Part shown: positions 45,573-54,946 of the stretch, piece after piece | Position numbering within the stretch: the first letter of the stretch is position 1 | How the letters are laid out: every line of letters starts with the position of its first letter | DNA from: Calothrix sp. PCC 7507 | GTDB taxonomy: Bacteria > Cyanobacteriota > Cyanobacteriia > Cyanobacteriales > Nostocaceae | Direction of reading: 5' to 3' | Assembly (NCBI RefSeq): GCF_000316575.1 | Contig: NC_019682.1 | Span: forward strand, 6,125,501-6,189,500 | Length of the DNA: 64,000 nucleotides | The notes under the pieces: generated by a model | Told to the model about the DNA's origin: nothing | Databases searched by the model: none | Seen by the model: the letters and a program-made list of their open reading frames with translations, nothing else | Program-made: the position numbers and the translations under genes

Positions 45573-48500
45573 ATGTCTAAAACCTTCGCAACCATCGACG
45601 GGAATGAGGCTGTAGCCCACGTTGCTTACAAATTAAATGAAGTAATAGCCATTTATCCCATCACCCCCTCTTCAGCAATGGGTGAATGGGCAGATGCTTG
45701 GTCAGCGGAGGGTCGTCCTAACCTCTGGGGGACTATTCCCAGTGTGGTGCAGATGCAGAGTGAAGGCGGGGCGGCTGGGGCTGTACACGGGGCACTGCAA
45801 ACAGGTTCCCTGAGTACTACTTTTACAGCTTCCCAGGGATTATTACTGATGATTCCCAACCTTTACAAAATCGCTGGGGAATTGACTAGTGCCGTGGTTC
45901 ATGTGGCTGCACGTTCCTTGGCTACCCACGCCCTATCAATTTTTGGCGACCATAGTGATGTGATGGCAGCCCGTGCTACTGGCTTTGCCTTGTTGTGTTC
46001 GGCTTCGGTGCAAGAAAGTCTAGACTTTGCCCTGATTGCCCATGCTGCGACTCTAGAGACGCGGGTGTCGTTTATGCACTTCTTTGATGGCTTCCGTACA
46101 TCACATGAAGTGCAAAAAGTCAAGTTGTTGGCAGATGATGATTTACGATCGCTCATTAACGAAGATTTAATCTTAGCCCATCGCGCCCGCGCTCTCACTC
46201 CAGACCGCCCAGTGTTGCGGGGTACAGCCCAAAACCCGGATGTTTTCTTCCAAGCTCGCGAAGGCACTAACCTCTACTATGATGCTACTCCCGACATTGT
46301 TCAGCGCCTGATGGATCAATTAGGCGATCGCACAGGAAGATATTACCAAATTTATGAATACCACGGCGCAGCCGATGCCGATCGCCTAATTGTCCTCATG
46401 GGTTCCGGTTGTGAAACTGTCCATGAAACCGTAGATTATCTCAATGCCCTGGGGGAAAAAGTGGGTGTGGTGAAGGTGCGGTTATATCGTCCCTTTGATG
46501 TGGCTAGATTTGTCGCAGCATTACCTAATAGTGTAAAGGCGATCGCAGTCCTTGACCGCACCAAAGAACCAGGTAGCACTGGGGAACCGTTGTATTTAGA
46601 TGTGGTAGCGGCGATTCATGAAAGCAATCCAAAATCCAAAATCCAAAATCTAAAATCCGTTGTTGGTGGCCGGTATGGTTTGTCATCGAAAGAATTTACC
46701 CCAGCGATGGTGAAAGGTGTTTTTGACAACCTCGCCTCAGCCAAACCGCAAAACCACTTTACTATCGGTATTAATGACGACGTTAGTCATACTTCCCTCA
46801 GCTTTGACCCCAATTTCTCCACCGAACCAGATAGCGTTGTCCGCGCCATGTTTTACGGGTTAGGTTCCGATGGGACAGTTGGTGCTAATAAGAACTCAAT
46901 CAAGATTATTGGTGAAGAAACTGACAATTACGCCCAAGGCTACTTTGTCTACGACTCCAAGAAATCCGGCTCGATGACGGTTTCTCATCTCCGTTTCGGG
47001 AAAGAACCAATTCGTTCAACTTACCTCATCGACAAAGCTAATTTTATTGGTTGTCATCACTGGGGCTTTTTGGAACACATAGATGTTCTCAAAGCTGCGA
47101 CGAAAGGAGCGACTATTCTTGTTAACAGTCCCTATGATGCTGATGCTGTTTGGAAATATTTACCCTCGACTGTACAGCAGCAAATTATCGACAAACAGCT
47201 GAAGTTATATGTGATTAATGCTAACCAAGTTGCCCGTGAAAGTGGCATGGGTCGTAGAATCAACACGATAATGCAAGTATGTTTCTTTGCCTTAGCAGGG
47301 GTATTGCCAGAAAAAGACGCCATTGCCAAAATTAAACAAGCAATTGAAAAAACCTACGGTAAAAAAGGCGCGGAAGTTGTCCGGATGAACCTGCAAGCCG
47401 TAGATAACACCCTGGAAAACTTGCATCAAGTCAAAGTTTTTTCTCCCCCTGCCCCCTGCCCCCTGCCCCCTGCCTCTCTCCTCCCCAACGCGCCGGAATT
47501 TGTGCGGGAAGTCTTGGGTAAAATCATGACATGGCAGGGTGATGATTTACCAGTAAGTGCCCTCCCCGCTGATGGCACTTTCCCCAGTGGGACAACCAAG
47601 TGGGAAAAACGCAACGTAGCTGAAGAGATTCCCGCATGGGATAAGGATGTCTGCGTTCAGTGTGGTAAGTGTGTGATGGTTTGTCCCCACGCTGCTATTC
47701 GCGCCAAGGTGTATCAAGCAAGTGAGTTGGTGAATGCACCGTCAACTTTTAAGTCAACCGATGCCAAGGATAGGGACTTTGCCAACCAAAAATTTACGAT
47801 TCAGGTAGCCCCAGAAGACTGCACAGGCTGCGTTATTTGCGTGAATGTCTGCCCAGCCAAAAATAAATCTGAGCCATTACGCAAGGCGATTAACATGGTG
47901 CAGCAGCTACCTTTGCGGGAACAGGAGCGGAAAAACTGGGATTTCTTCTTGAGTTTGCCCAATCCTGATAGAAGGGAGTTGAAACTGAATCTAATTCGCC
48001 AACAACAACTGCAAGAACCTTTATTTGAATTCTCCGGTGCTTGTGCTGGTTGTGGTGAGACACCTTATTTAAAATTATTAACACAACTATTTGGCGATCG
48101 CTCCGTGATAGCCAACGCCACAGGTTGTTCTTCCATCTACGGCGGGAATTTACCCACAACCCCTTGGACAACCAATGCCGAAGGAAGAGGCCCAGCATGG
48201 TCTAATAGTTTATTTGAAGATAATGCCGAATTTGGTTTTGGCTTCCGTCTTTCACTAGATAAACAAGCCGAATTTGCAGCGGAATTGTTGCAAAAGTTAG
48301 GGCATGGGGCATGGGGAATACCTCATGATTTGGTGGAGTCTATTCTCAACGCCAAGCAAAATTCTGAGGCTGATATTTGGGAACAGCGGGAACGGGTAGC
48401 GCTGTTGAAACAGAAGCTAGATGAACTGTTGCAAAAACAGAATACAGAGAATCACCATGCCCCATGCCCCATGCCCCATGCCCAACTCCAAAATCTAAAA

Positions 48501-49166
48501 TCCTTAGCTGATTATCTCGTCAAAAAAAGCGTCTGGATTGTCGGCGGTGACGGCTGGGCGTATGATATTGACTTTCACGGCATCGATCATGTATTGGCAA
48601 GTGGTCGCAATGTAAATATCCTGGTGATGGATACAGAAGTGTATTCTAATACAGGTGGGCAATCTTCCAAAGCTACCCCACGGGCTGCAGTTGCGAAGTT
48701 TGCCGCCAGTGGTAAGCCTAGGGGTAAGAAAGACTTGGGTTTAATTGCCATGACTTACGGCAATGTCTACGTAGCCAGTGTAGCTTTAGGTGCTAGGGAT
48801 GAACATACCCTCAAGGCATTTCTGGAAGCAGAAGCGTTTGATGGCCCATCATTGATTATTGCTTATAGTCATTGCATCGCCCACGGCATCGACATGACCA
48901 CAGGGATGAATCACCAGAAAACCTTGATAGAATCAGGTCGTTGGTTGTTGTATCGCTATAATCCTGAGTTGCAAAAAGAGGGTAAGAATCCTTTGCAATT
49001 GGATATGCGATCGCCTAAACAACCAATAGATGAATCCATGTATCAAGAAAATCGTTTCAAAATGCTCACCAAGAGTAAGCCGGAAGTTGCCAAACAACTG
49101 CTAGCACAAGCGCAAGCCGAAGTAGATGCGCGTTGGCAGATGTATCAATATTTGGCAAATAGGTAA
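45573..49166 (+). CDS. nifJ: Pyruvate:flavodoxin/ferredoxin oxidoreductase with repeat-derived inserts
   Basis: The 1197-residue NifJ oxidises pyruvate with CoA to acetyl-CoA and CO2, reducing flavodoxin or ferredoxin, which can feed nitrogenase. Visible are the N-terminal pyruvate domain (EVIAIYPITPSSAMGEWAD), two 4Fe-4S motifs (CVQCGKCVMVCP near 692 and CTGCVICVNVCP near 750), a further cluster motif CAGCGETPY, and the TPP motif GDGWAYDIDFHGIDH near 991. Four stretches are encoded by heptanucleotide repeats: around residues 352-361 (KSKIQNLKS), 623-637 (PPAPCPLPPA), 910-916 (GHGAWGI) and 961-977 (HAPCPMPHAQLQNLKS). All keep frame and lie between domains. Confidence 0.93.
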   Translation: MSKTFATIDGNEAVAHVAYKLNEVIAIYPITPSSAMGEWADAWSAEGRPNLWGTIPSVVQMQSEGGAAGAVHGALQTGSLSTTFTASQGLLLMIPNLYKIAGELTSAVVHVAARSLATHALSIFGDHSDVMAARATGFALLCSASVQESLDFALIAHAATLETRVSFMHFFDGFRTSHEVQKVKLLADDDLRSLINEDLILAHRARALTPDRPVLRGTAQNPDVFFQAREGTNLYYDATPDIVQRLMDQLGDRTGRYYQIYEYHGAADADRLIVLMGSGCETVHETVDYLNALGEKVGVVKVRLYRPFDVARFVAALPNSVKAIAVLDRTKEPGSTGEPLYLDVVAAIHESNPKSKIQNLKSVVGGRYGLSSKEFTPAMVKGVFDNLASAKPQNHFTIGINDDVSHTSLSFDPNFSTEPDSVVRAMFYGLGSDGTVGANKNSIKIIGEETDNYAQGYFVYDSKKSGSMTVSHLRFGKEPIRSTYLIDKANFIGCHHWGFLEHIDVLKAATKGATILVNSPYDADAVWKYLPSTVQQQIIDKQLKLYVINANQVARESGMGRRINTIMQVCFFALAGVLPEKDAIAKIKQAIEKTYGKKGAEVVRMNLQAVDNTLENLHQVKVFSPPAPCPLPPASLLPNAPEFVREVLGKIMTWQGDDLPVSALPADGTFPSGTTKWEKRNVAEEIPAWDKDVCVQCGKCVMVCPHAAIRAKVYQASELVNAPSTFKSTDAKDRDFANQKFTIQVAPEDCTGCVICVNVCPAKNKSEPLRKAINMVQQLPLREQERKNWDFFLSLPNPDRRELKLNLIRQQQLQEPLFEFSGACAGCGETPYLKLLTQLFGDRSVIANATGCSSIYGGNLPTTPWTTNAEGRGPAWSNSLFEDNAEFGFGFRLSLDKQAEFAAELLQKLGHGAWGIPHDLVESILNAKQNSEADIWEQRERVALLKQKLDELLQKQNTENHHAPCPMPHAQLQNLKSLADYLVKKSVWIVGGDGWAYDIDFHGIDHVLASGRNVNILVMDTEVYSNTGGQSSKATPRAAVAKFAASGKPRGKKDLGLIAMTYGNVYVASVALGARDEHTLKAFLEAEAFDGPSLIIAYSHCIAHGIDMTTGMNHQKTLIESGRWLLYRYNPELQKEGKNPLQLDMRSPKQPIDESMYQENRFKMLTKSKPEVAKQLLAQAQAEVDARWQMYQYLANR
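46627..46659. repeat. AAAATCC heptamers inside nifJ
   Basis: Four to five copies of the seven-base unit AAAATCC encode PKSKIQNLKS. The unit equals intergenic heptamers (an identical CCAAAATCTAAAATCC occurs at 48487-48502 in the same gene). Confidence 0.85.
47445..47481. repeat. CCCCCTG heptamers inside nifJ
   Basis: Four copies of CCCCCTG followed by a degenerate CCTCTCTCC encode SPPAPCPLPPASLLP. This proline-rich insert separates the second and third thirds of the enzyme. Confidence 0.85.
48455..48502. repeat. CCCCATG and AAAATCT heptamers inside nifJ
   Basis: Four copies of CCCCATG run into CCAAAATCTAAAATCC, encoding HHAPCPMPHAQLQNLKS. Two different repeat families are thus fused in one insert. 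A shorter GGGCATGGGGCATGGGGA lies at 48299-48316. Confidence 0.85.
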
Positions 49167-49565
49167 TGGCTAATGGGTAATGGGTTTTTGCCTATTACCT
49201 ATTATCAGCAATCTGTATTTAGTAAAAGCTTACTATTTCAGAACCAGAACTCTGTCCTCCCTATTTATAGAGGTTCTCGTTATATGTGAGTACACCCATG
49301 AGGACACGGCAGTGCCGTGTCCCTACACCTCGAAATATATAGCGGTTTTCAGAGCAGTTATGACCGATGCATCAACATGCATAAGTAAGTCGGCACAATA
49401 AAACCAAACTATGTGAAGAAAAGTCAACGAAGCTCAAACCCTATTTTCTCCCGTATTCTGGCTGGTTGTTGAGCGTAGCCGAAACACTGCCTCCCATCTT
49501 ATCCCAATGATAATTATTGACGCTGACCTACTCAATCAACCATTAACCATTCCCTATTTTCCCAA
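49167..49565. other. Intergenic region downstream of nifJ
   Basis: Begins with GGTAATGG/TAATGGG and CCTATTA heptamers (49165-49205) that can pair with each other. The centre has GGACACGGCAGTGCCGTGTCC (49301-49321), a perfect palindrome of a dispersed repeat. No gene is supported. Confidence 0.55.
49301..49321. repeat. Perfect palindrome GGACACGGCA-GTGCCGTGTCC
   Basis: Ten-base arms GGACACGGCA and TGCCGTGTCC surround a single central G. Related GGCACTGCCGTGCCC palindromes occur at about 11105 and 37131, so it belongs to a dispersed family. Confidence 0.7.
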
Positions 49566-50816
49566 TTAACTCAATGAAGAAAATCTATTAATCACTTTCA
49601 CTGCCTGCGCTACACCATCCTCTGCTCGAATCTTTGCACCAAGGGACAAAGCTCGTCGGCGAACTTCTTCATCATTCACTGCAACATTAATAGCTGCTGC
49701 TAACTTTTCTGCTGTTAAATGTTTTTTGGGAATTGGTTTCGGCCCCACTCCGAGTGCTTCGACTCGCTGACCCCAAAAAGGCTGATCACCAAAGAAAGGA
49801 ATAATGATATTGGGAATACCTGCTCTCAACGCAGCAGCAGTTGTCCCTGCACCACCATGATGCATAACAGCAGCTACTTGAGGAAATAACCAATCATGAG
49901 GAATTGCTTCTAGCTTAAAAACATCATTGGGTAAATCTGCGTTGCCAATATCACCCCATCCGGTGAGCAAAATACCGCGCTGTCCAGTGTTTTTTAAGGC
50001 AGTTAAGACAATTTCTCTCAGCGCCGTCGGATTTTGACCCGTCATACTACCAAAACCGATGCACAAAGGAGGCTTACCATTTGCCAGAAAATCGAGGAGT
50101 TGGGGAGGTGGGACGAAATCTGCTGGAGCGTCTAAAAACCAATAACCCGTGACTATCGTGCTGGAATCCCAGTCACTTGGTCGAGGAATTAGATGGGAAC
50201 TGTAAGCGTAAAGAACTGGGCTGGAATCACCATAACTGCCGAGAATTTCTTTCTCATTCCACGAACGCGGTCTTAAGCCGAGACGCTCTTGACGCCATTG
50301 ATTGATGACATTCAAATAAGGCGCTGTCAGCAGTGGCAAAAGCTGGTAGGTTAGTTGATTATACCAGCCTCCTTTTAAGTTAGGAAAGATGGGACTAGGA
50401 AAAGCAGTTGTGGGAGTGTATAGGGGCAAAAGTAGGCTCATGAAGCCGGGAATATTTAACTTTTCAGCGATATGATATCCACCTAGGGCTTTGGGATGAT
50501 AGATAAGTATCTCTGCTTCTTGCGCTGCTATCCATGCTTCATCCAGAGTTTGACGGATGATTGGCATAGTTTGCTGCCAAAGAAAAAAGGCATTACCCTT
50601 AGATTCAATTGCTGCTCGACCTGCGTCAGTATCAATCAACTTTAGCAATTGATCATTCATATACGCATAATTCAAGCCATATTCACTGATGAATAATTGA
50701 AAGCGGCTGCTTGTGCAGATAGTGACTGTATGCCCAGCTTGCTTTAGAGCAACACCTAATGCTACAAACGGTTGTACATCGCCGCGCGTGCCGACAGTGA
50801 TAATGACAATCTTCAT
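49566..50816 (-). CDS. UGT-like glycosyltransferase (family 1)
   Basis: The 416-residue GT-B enzyme starts KIVIITVGTRGDVQPFVALGVALKQAGHTVTI, the signature of sterol/macrolide-type GT1 enzymes. The donor site carries LFPQVAAVMHHGGAGTTAAALRAGIPNIIIPFFGDQPFWGQRVEALG (the HHGGAGTT and D-Q residues). Acceptor may be a lipid or secondary metabolite. Met at 50828 is four codons earlier; the start at 50816 fits the family and is preceded by GGGGTGG. Confidence 0.92.
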   Translation of the reverse strand: MKIVIITVGTRGDVQPFVALGVALKQAGHTVTICTSSRFQLFISEYGLNYAYMNDQLLKLIDTDAGRAAIESKGNAFFLWQQTMPIIRQTLDEAWIAAQEAEILIYHPKALGGYHIAEKLNIPGFMSLLLPLYTPTTAFPSPIFPNLKGGWYNQLTYQLLPLLTAPYLNVINQWRQERLGLRPRSWNEKEILGSYGDSSPVLYAYSSHLIPRPSDWDSSTIVTGYWFLDAPADFVPPPQLLDFLANGKPPLCIGFGSMTGQNPTALREIVLTALKNTGQRGILLTGWGDIGNADLPNDVFKLEAIPHDWLFPQVAAVMHHGGAGTTAAALRAGIPNIIIPFFGDQPFWGQRVEALGVGPKPIPKKHLTAEKLAAAINVAVNDEEVRRRALSLGAKIRAEDGVAQAVKVINRFSSLS

Positions 50817-51301
50817 TATCCACCCCATTTTCCTGAGAGAACAGCAGAATGAATGTACTTATCTGCGAATTCGGCAGGTTTTATGCAAAATTTATAGAAA
50901 GCCACGGGAAACTCGATCCCCTCCCTTCGGGACGCTCCGCGAACGTGGGTGGAGAGGGATAGTCGCCCCGTTGACGGTTAACCGTCAATGCCAAATCCCA
51001 TCCCTTTTTAGGGGATGGAATGAGCCTAAAAATACTACTTTTTCATATTGGCACTTAAAAAGCGATCGCTCTATTCATCAAGATAAGCGATCGCCCTTGA
51101 TGCACCAAATACCTTTGGGAGTAAGTAAGTGGACACAATTAAACTAACTATGTAGAAAAAAGTATCTGTAGGGTGGGCAGTGCCCACCCTACGTATAGTT
51201 CAAAAATCAAATAGGAGTCCTATATGTAGAAAAAAGCATGAATACTCGATGTAGTAGATGGAGTAGAGAGATAGGGCAAACCAACCTACCTCTCTAAATA
51301 A
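50817..51301. other. Intergenic region with repeats
   Basis: Contains CCGTTGACGGTTAACCGTCAA and the TCCCATCCCTTTTTAGGGGATGGAA hairpin at about 50998-51022. A MITE-like fragment with a right terminus lies at about 51163-51224 (TCTGTAGGGTGGGCAGTGCCCACCC, then the inverse terminus). No gene is supported. Confidence 0.6.
51163..51224. mobile_element. Short MITE-like copy with right terminus
   Basis: GTAGGGTGGGCAGTGCCCACCCTAC forms a perfect central hairpin, followed by ATAGTTCAAAAATCAAATAG and GAGTCCTATA, the inverse terminal repeat. It appears to be a 5'-truncated copy. Confidence 0.65.
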
Positions 51302-51460
51302 TTATTTCTTAGCAATTATCCAAACTGCATGAATAATCCCTGGAATATAACCGAAAAGTGTCAAAACTATATTAATCCAAAAGTCTAGACCAAAACCAAC
51401 TTGCAAAAACACACCCAGTGGTGGTAAGAAAATTGCACACAGAATCCGAACTAAATCCAT
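51302..51460 (-). CDS. Pmp3/YqaE family small membrane protein
   Basis: A 52-residue frame reads MDLVRILCAIFLPPLGVFLQ, then VGFGLDFWINIVLTLFGYIPGIIHAVWIIAKK. It is a textbook Pmp3/YqaE/UPF0057 proteolipid: two membrane helices with the conserved LPPLGV and GYIPGIIHAVW motifs. Members affect membrane potential and tolerance of salt or cold in other organisms. A strong ribosome binding site (TAGGAGGTT) sits seven bases upstream. Stop codon TAA. Confidence 0.95.
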   Translation of the reverse strand: MDLVRILCAIFLPPLGVFLQVGFGLDFWINIVLTLFGYIPGIIHAVWIIAKK

Positions 51461-51598
51461 TCCAACCTCCTAATTCATATTAAAATAAGCAGTTTTTTGG
51501 TTAAGTAATACACTACTGCTCGTACTCATTTGTCCATTTCAAAGATAACATTCCTAGCCTGGATTGATAGTACCTTTAAGTTCGGTAAACCGGACTAA

Positions 51599-51946
51599 CT
51601 AACCACCACTGATTTTGGCTTTGTAACCAATTTTGGTCAGTAACTCAACAATTTTCTGTTTGTGATCGCCCTGAATTTCAATTTCATTATCTTTAACAGT
51701 GCCACCTGTACCGCACTGGCTTTTCAATTGTTTCACTAAATCTGCCAAAGTTTCTGGTTTAGCTTGAAAACCACTAATCACCGTCACAGTTTTGCCTTTA
51801 CGTCCTTTTCGAGAAGCTTGGACTTTAAGATTCTGTTGTTGCGGTGGTAGTTCGGGAATTGGTCTTTCTAATGCGGGTGAGTTGTCGTTGCCAAATTCGC
51901 GGTAGATGAAGTTTTTATCGGAGGATTTAAAATTGGAAGAAGACAT
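51599..51946 (-). CDS. SUI1/eIF1-like translation factor (YciH)
   Basis: The 115-residue protein has a variable N-terminus and the SUI1 domain at about 45-113: GKTVTVISGFQAKPETLADLVKQLKSQCGTGGTVKDNEIEIQGDHKQKIVELLTKIGYKAKISGG. Bacterial YciH is homologous to eIF1 and is thought to influence start-site fidelity or repress translation under stress. Length and domain are complete. Confidence 0.92.
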   Translation of the reverse strand: MSSSNFKSSDKNFIYREFGNDNSPALERPIPELPPQQQNLKVQASRKGRKGKTVTVISGFQAKPETLADLVKQLKSQCGTGGTVKDNEIEIQGDHKQKIVELLTKIGYKAKISGG

Positions 51947-52257
51947 AAAATTTAATTAAGGGAAATTGGAAATAGAGTTATTTTACTTAGCGATCGCACC
52001 CAGCAACCAGCAATTAATAATATTCTAAGCTAACAGCAAGATTCACTGACACGTGCAGAAGTCAGAATTTGGGAGTTAGGAGTCAGAAGGCTTGTGTCTT
52101 CTAACTCCTGTATTCTAACTCCTGTATCCTGACTCCTATATTCTGACTCCTGTCTTCCCTATTTAAGAATAATGCACCTGAGTTGAGAGTGATGTTGACA
52201 ATCAAAGTGCCCCAGACTTTTCTATAATTGAGTTCGTCCCGTCAGAGAAATCAGTCC
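51947..52257. other. Leader region of trpB with heptamer-like repeats
   Basis: Positions 52066-52157 are a run of TCTAACTCCTGTAT / TCTGACTCCTGTC heptamer-pair repeats. Beyond them is the presumed trpB promoter region. No gene is supported. Confidence 0.55.
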
Positions 52258-53499
52258 GTGACTACCACTCCCATCTCTCCAAGATTTCCATCCACTACTC
52301 AGGTTCCCGATACACAAGGACGCTTTGGACGCTTTGGCGGTAAGTATGTCCCGGAAACCTTGATGCCGGCGCTTGCAGAACTAGAAACGGCTTACCAGCA
52401 ATACCGCAGGGACCCCAATTTTCTCGCCGAACTGCAGAATTTATTGCGCGACTATGTCGGACGTGCCACACCGTTATATTTTGCGGAACGATTAACTGCT
52501 AACTATGCCAGACCTGATGGCACTGGTCCACAAATCTATCTCAAGCGTGAAGACTTAAATCACACTGGCGCTCACAAAATTAATAATGCCCTAGGTCAAG
52601 TATTGTTGGCGAAGCGCATGGGTAAGCAACGGATTATTGCTGAAACTGGCGCGGGACAACATGGAGTGGCTACGGCTACAGTCTGCGCTCGTTTTGGTCT
52701 GGAATGCATCATTTATATGGGCGTTCATGATATGGAACGTCAAGCTTTGAATGTGTTCAGAATGAAGTTGATGGGGGCAGAAGTCCGGCCCGTGGTGGCG
52801 GGAACAGGAACTCTCAAAGACGCAACTTCTGAGGCCATCCGCGATTGGGTGACGAATGTGGAAACCACCCACTACATCCTGGGTTCAGTGGCTGGTCCTC
52901 ACCCTTACCCGATGATGGTGCGCGATTTCCATGCAGTAATTGGGCAAGAAACTCGCGCCCAAGCAATTGAAAAATGGGGCGGTTTGCCAGATATTCTCAT
53001 GGCTTGTGTGGGTGGTGGTTCTAATGCGATGGGACTGTTTTATGAGTTTATCCATGAATCATCTGTGCGATTAATTGGGGTTGAGGCGGCTGGAGAAGGT
53101 GTCAATACTGATAAACATGCAGCAACCTTGACAAAAGGACAGGTTGGTGTATTGCACGGGGCGATGAGCTATTTGCTGCAAGATGACGACGGACAAGTAA
53201 TTGAAGCGCACTCGATTAGCGCGGGGTTAGACTATCCGGGAGTGGGGCCAGAACACAGCTATTTGAAAGATACCGCTCGTGCTGAATACTACAGTGTGAC
53301 AGATACAGAGGCTTTGGCAGCATTTCAACGCCTATCGCGGTTAGAAGGAATTATCCCAGCATTAGAAACATCTCATGCGATCGCCTATTTAGAAACTCTA
53401 TGTCCCCAGCTTACCGACAGTCCCCGAATTGTGATTAACTGCTCCGGACGTGGTGATAAGGATGTACAAACAGTAGCGAAGTTTTTAAATCCTGCCTAA
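52258..53499 (+). CDS. trpB: Tryptophan synthase beta subunit
   Basis: The PLP enzyme condenses indole with serine to make tryptophan. Visible are [19 protein letters not shown], the PLP-lysine segment [29 protein letters not shown], and phosphate-binding [15 protein letters not shown]. The C-terminal [16 protein letters not shown] is the usual TrpB motif. The frame opens at a TTG (52228), but the GTG at 52258 ([10 protein letters not shown]) resembles known cyanobacterial starts better. trpA is not adjacent, as is usual in cyanobacteria. Confidence 0.95.
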   Translation: MTTTPISPRFPSTTQVPDTQGRFGRFGGKYVPETLMPALAELETAYQQYRRDPNFLAELQNLLRDYVGRATPLYFAERLTANYARPDGTGPQIYLKREDLNHTGAHKINNALGQVLLAKRMGKQRIIAETGAGQHGVATATVCARFGLECIIYMGVHDMERQALNVFRMKLMGAEVRPVVAGTGTLKDATSEAIRDWVTNVETTHYILGSVAGPHPYPMMVRDFHAVIGQETRAQAIEKWGGLPDILMACVGGGSNAMGLFYEFIHESSVRLIGVEAAGEGVNTDKHAATLTKGQVGVLHGAMSYLLQDDDGQVIEAHSISAGLDYPGVGPEHSYLKDTARAEYYSVTDTEALAAFQRLSRLEGIIPALETSHAIAYLETLCPQLTDSPRIVINCSGRGDKDVQTVAKFLNPA

Positions 53500-53575
53500 A
53501 TTTACAGCGAGTTGTCCATAAAAAACTATCCTCACAAGAGGTATTGGGAATGGGATTTCACGTTGACGGTTGACG

Positions 53576-53600
53576 GCGGCGCGGCTATCCCGCCGCTTTT
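53576..53600 (+). terminator. Possible terminator of trpB
   Basis: GCGGCG and CGCCGC form a six-base-pair GC stem around a nine-base loop, directly followed by TTTT. It lies 77 bp after the trpB stop. Confidence 0.5.
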
Positions 53601-53667
53601 AATGAAGTTTTCATGAACTTTATCAGCGGATGATACGTCTACCAAAAGGTTAATTTCGGTATTCAGT

Positions 53668-54198
53668 ATGATTCGCCACACCATTTCTAGTATTGCTGCA
53701 GGTGCTTTTGTCTTAGCCAGTGCAGCCGCCATTGCTGCACCTGATCAAACTTCTCACCCGAAGTCTCCACAAGCAGCAAGTCATAGCCTCTTACTTGCAC
53801 AAGCTAACACCAACACCGGCGCTCTTGAAGAGTCAGTTTTCAAACAAATTAATCAATACCGCGCTAGTCAAAAGCTACCAGCACTGACTCGAAATGCTAG
53901 CATCGACAATCAAGCGAGAATTCACAGCCAGAACATGGCTAACGGTAAAGTTGCTTTTGGACATCAAGGATTTCCACAACGAGTGCAGGCGATCGCTATT
54001 CCTTATCGAGGAGCCGCAGAAAATGTCGCTTACAATCAGAGATATAGCGATCCGGCTACGCGAGCAGTTCAAGGCTGGCTCAAAAGCTCAGGACATCTTG
54101 CCAACATCAAAGGTAATTACAACCTCACAGGAATTGGTGTTGCCAGCAATCGCAAAGGTGAAATTTACTTCACTCAAATATTCATTCGCAAAGCATAA
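53668..54198 (+). CDS. Secreted CAP-domain (SCP/PR-1-like) protein 1
   Basis: The 176-residue protein has a signal peptide (TISSIAAGAFVLASAAAIAAP) and a CAP domain: VFKQINQYRASQKLPALTRNASIDNQARIHSQNMANGK, with candidate cavity residues in VAFGHQGF, AAENVAYN and SSGHLANIKGNYNLTGIGVA. CAP proteins bind lipids or act in cell-surface processes; activity is unknown here. It is the first of three tandem paralogs. Genes 2 and 3 align with it over the whole CAP domain. Confidence 0.9.
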   Translation: MIRHTISSIAAGAFVLASAAAIAAPDQTSHPKSPQAASHSLLLAQANTNTGALEESVFKQINQYRASQKLPALTRNASIDNQARIHSQNMANGKVAFGHQGFPQRVQAIAIPYRGAAENVAYNQRYSDPATRAVQGWLKSSGHLANIKGNYNLTGIGVASNRKGEIYFTQIFIRKA

Positions 54199-54946
54199 TT
54201 TCTCTTTGAGAATTTATTAATTAGACCTCTTGCTTTAATATTTAGAGAATTGAATTTACGGCATTAATAACCATTTTTGTTATCAGATGAGTGTATTTAA
54301 CCTATCTGCAGAGGTCTATATTTCGATTGTGATAATAATTTAATCAATGATTGCGACATATTGTCGTCAAGGGCGGGAAAACCCCGCCCCTACGGATGTA
54401 TTTATTGTATTCTTTTTTTAACTCGGTATGAGATTGCAATATTCCCGACTTCTATCCTCCGGGTGTCTACAAAAAGTCGGGAATCTAATCTTTGTGGTCT
54501 AGTAAAAATACGGTTACGTAGCTTTAACTTAGTAATCTTTAATAACATCTCTAGACTAAATCAAAATTAATTAATTATCTAAAATCTTCAAGCCAACTTT
54601 TGACAATATTGCTTATTTAGGCTCAAAAATCGTGAATTTTACTAAAAATATTTTCAATATACTCATCAGGTTACTAATAGTCAAACCCTGAATTGAGGAA
54701 GTATATATAATTTGCTTTTGATTGAATATAAGATAAATAATCATCCTAAAGATAGAAGCGAATTTTTGATGAACAGCACAATTTTTTTTCGTAAAATTAT
54801 GCATTTTAAAGTTTACTGGTAATTTTTGAACATACAGCAGCAGAAGTAGAGATATATAAACTTATATCGAAGTTGTTCAATTGACTACAGTCTGGTTAGA
54901 TGGTCTAGACGTTTACTTTCAGCAACTACAAGGCTAGCTACAAGTA
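54199..54946. other. AT-rich intergenic region between CAP paralogs 1 and 2
   Basis: Contains TTAGACCTCTTGCTTTA (54221-54237) and GCAGAGGTCTATA (54310), a degraded AGACCTCTTGC element, and a GGGCGGGAAAACCCCGCCCC palindrome at 54370-54389. A 63-codon minus-strand frame at 54613-54804 lacks protein character. Confidence 0.55.

Noticed and set aside
45573-49166. Reading the nifJ repeats as frameshifts or a pseudogene
   Set aside because: The frame stays open through all four inserts and every catalytic and cluster motif is intact.
54613-54804. Minus-strand frame of 63 codons
   Set aside because: AT-rich, no ribosome binding site and no conserved pattern.
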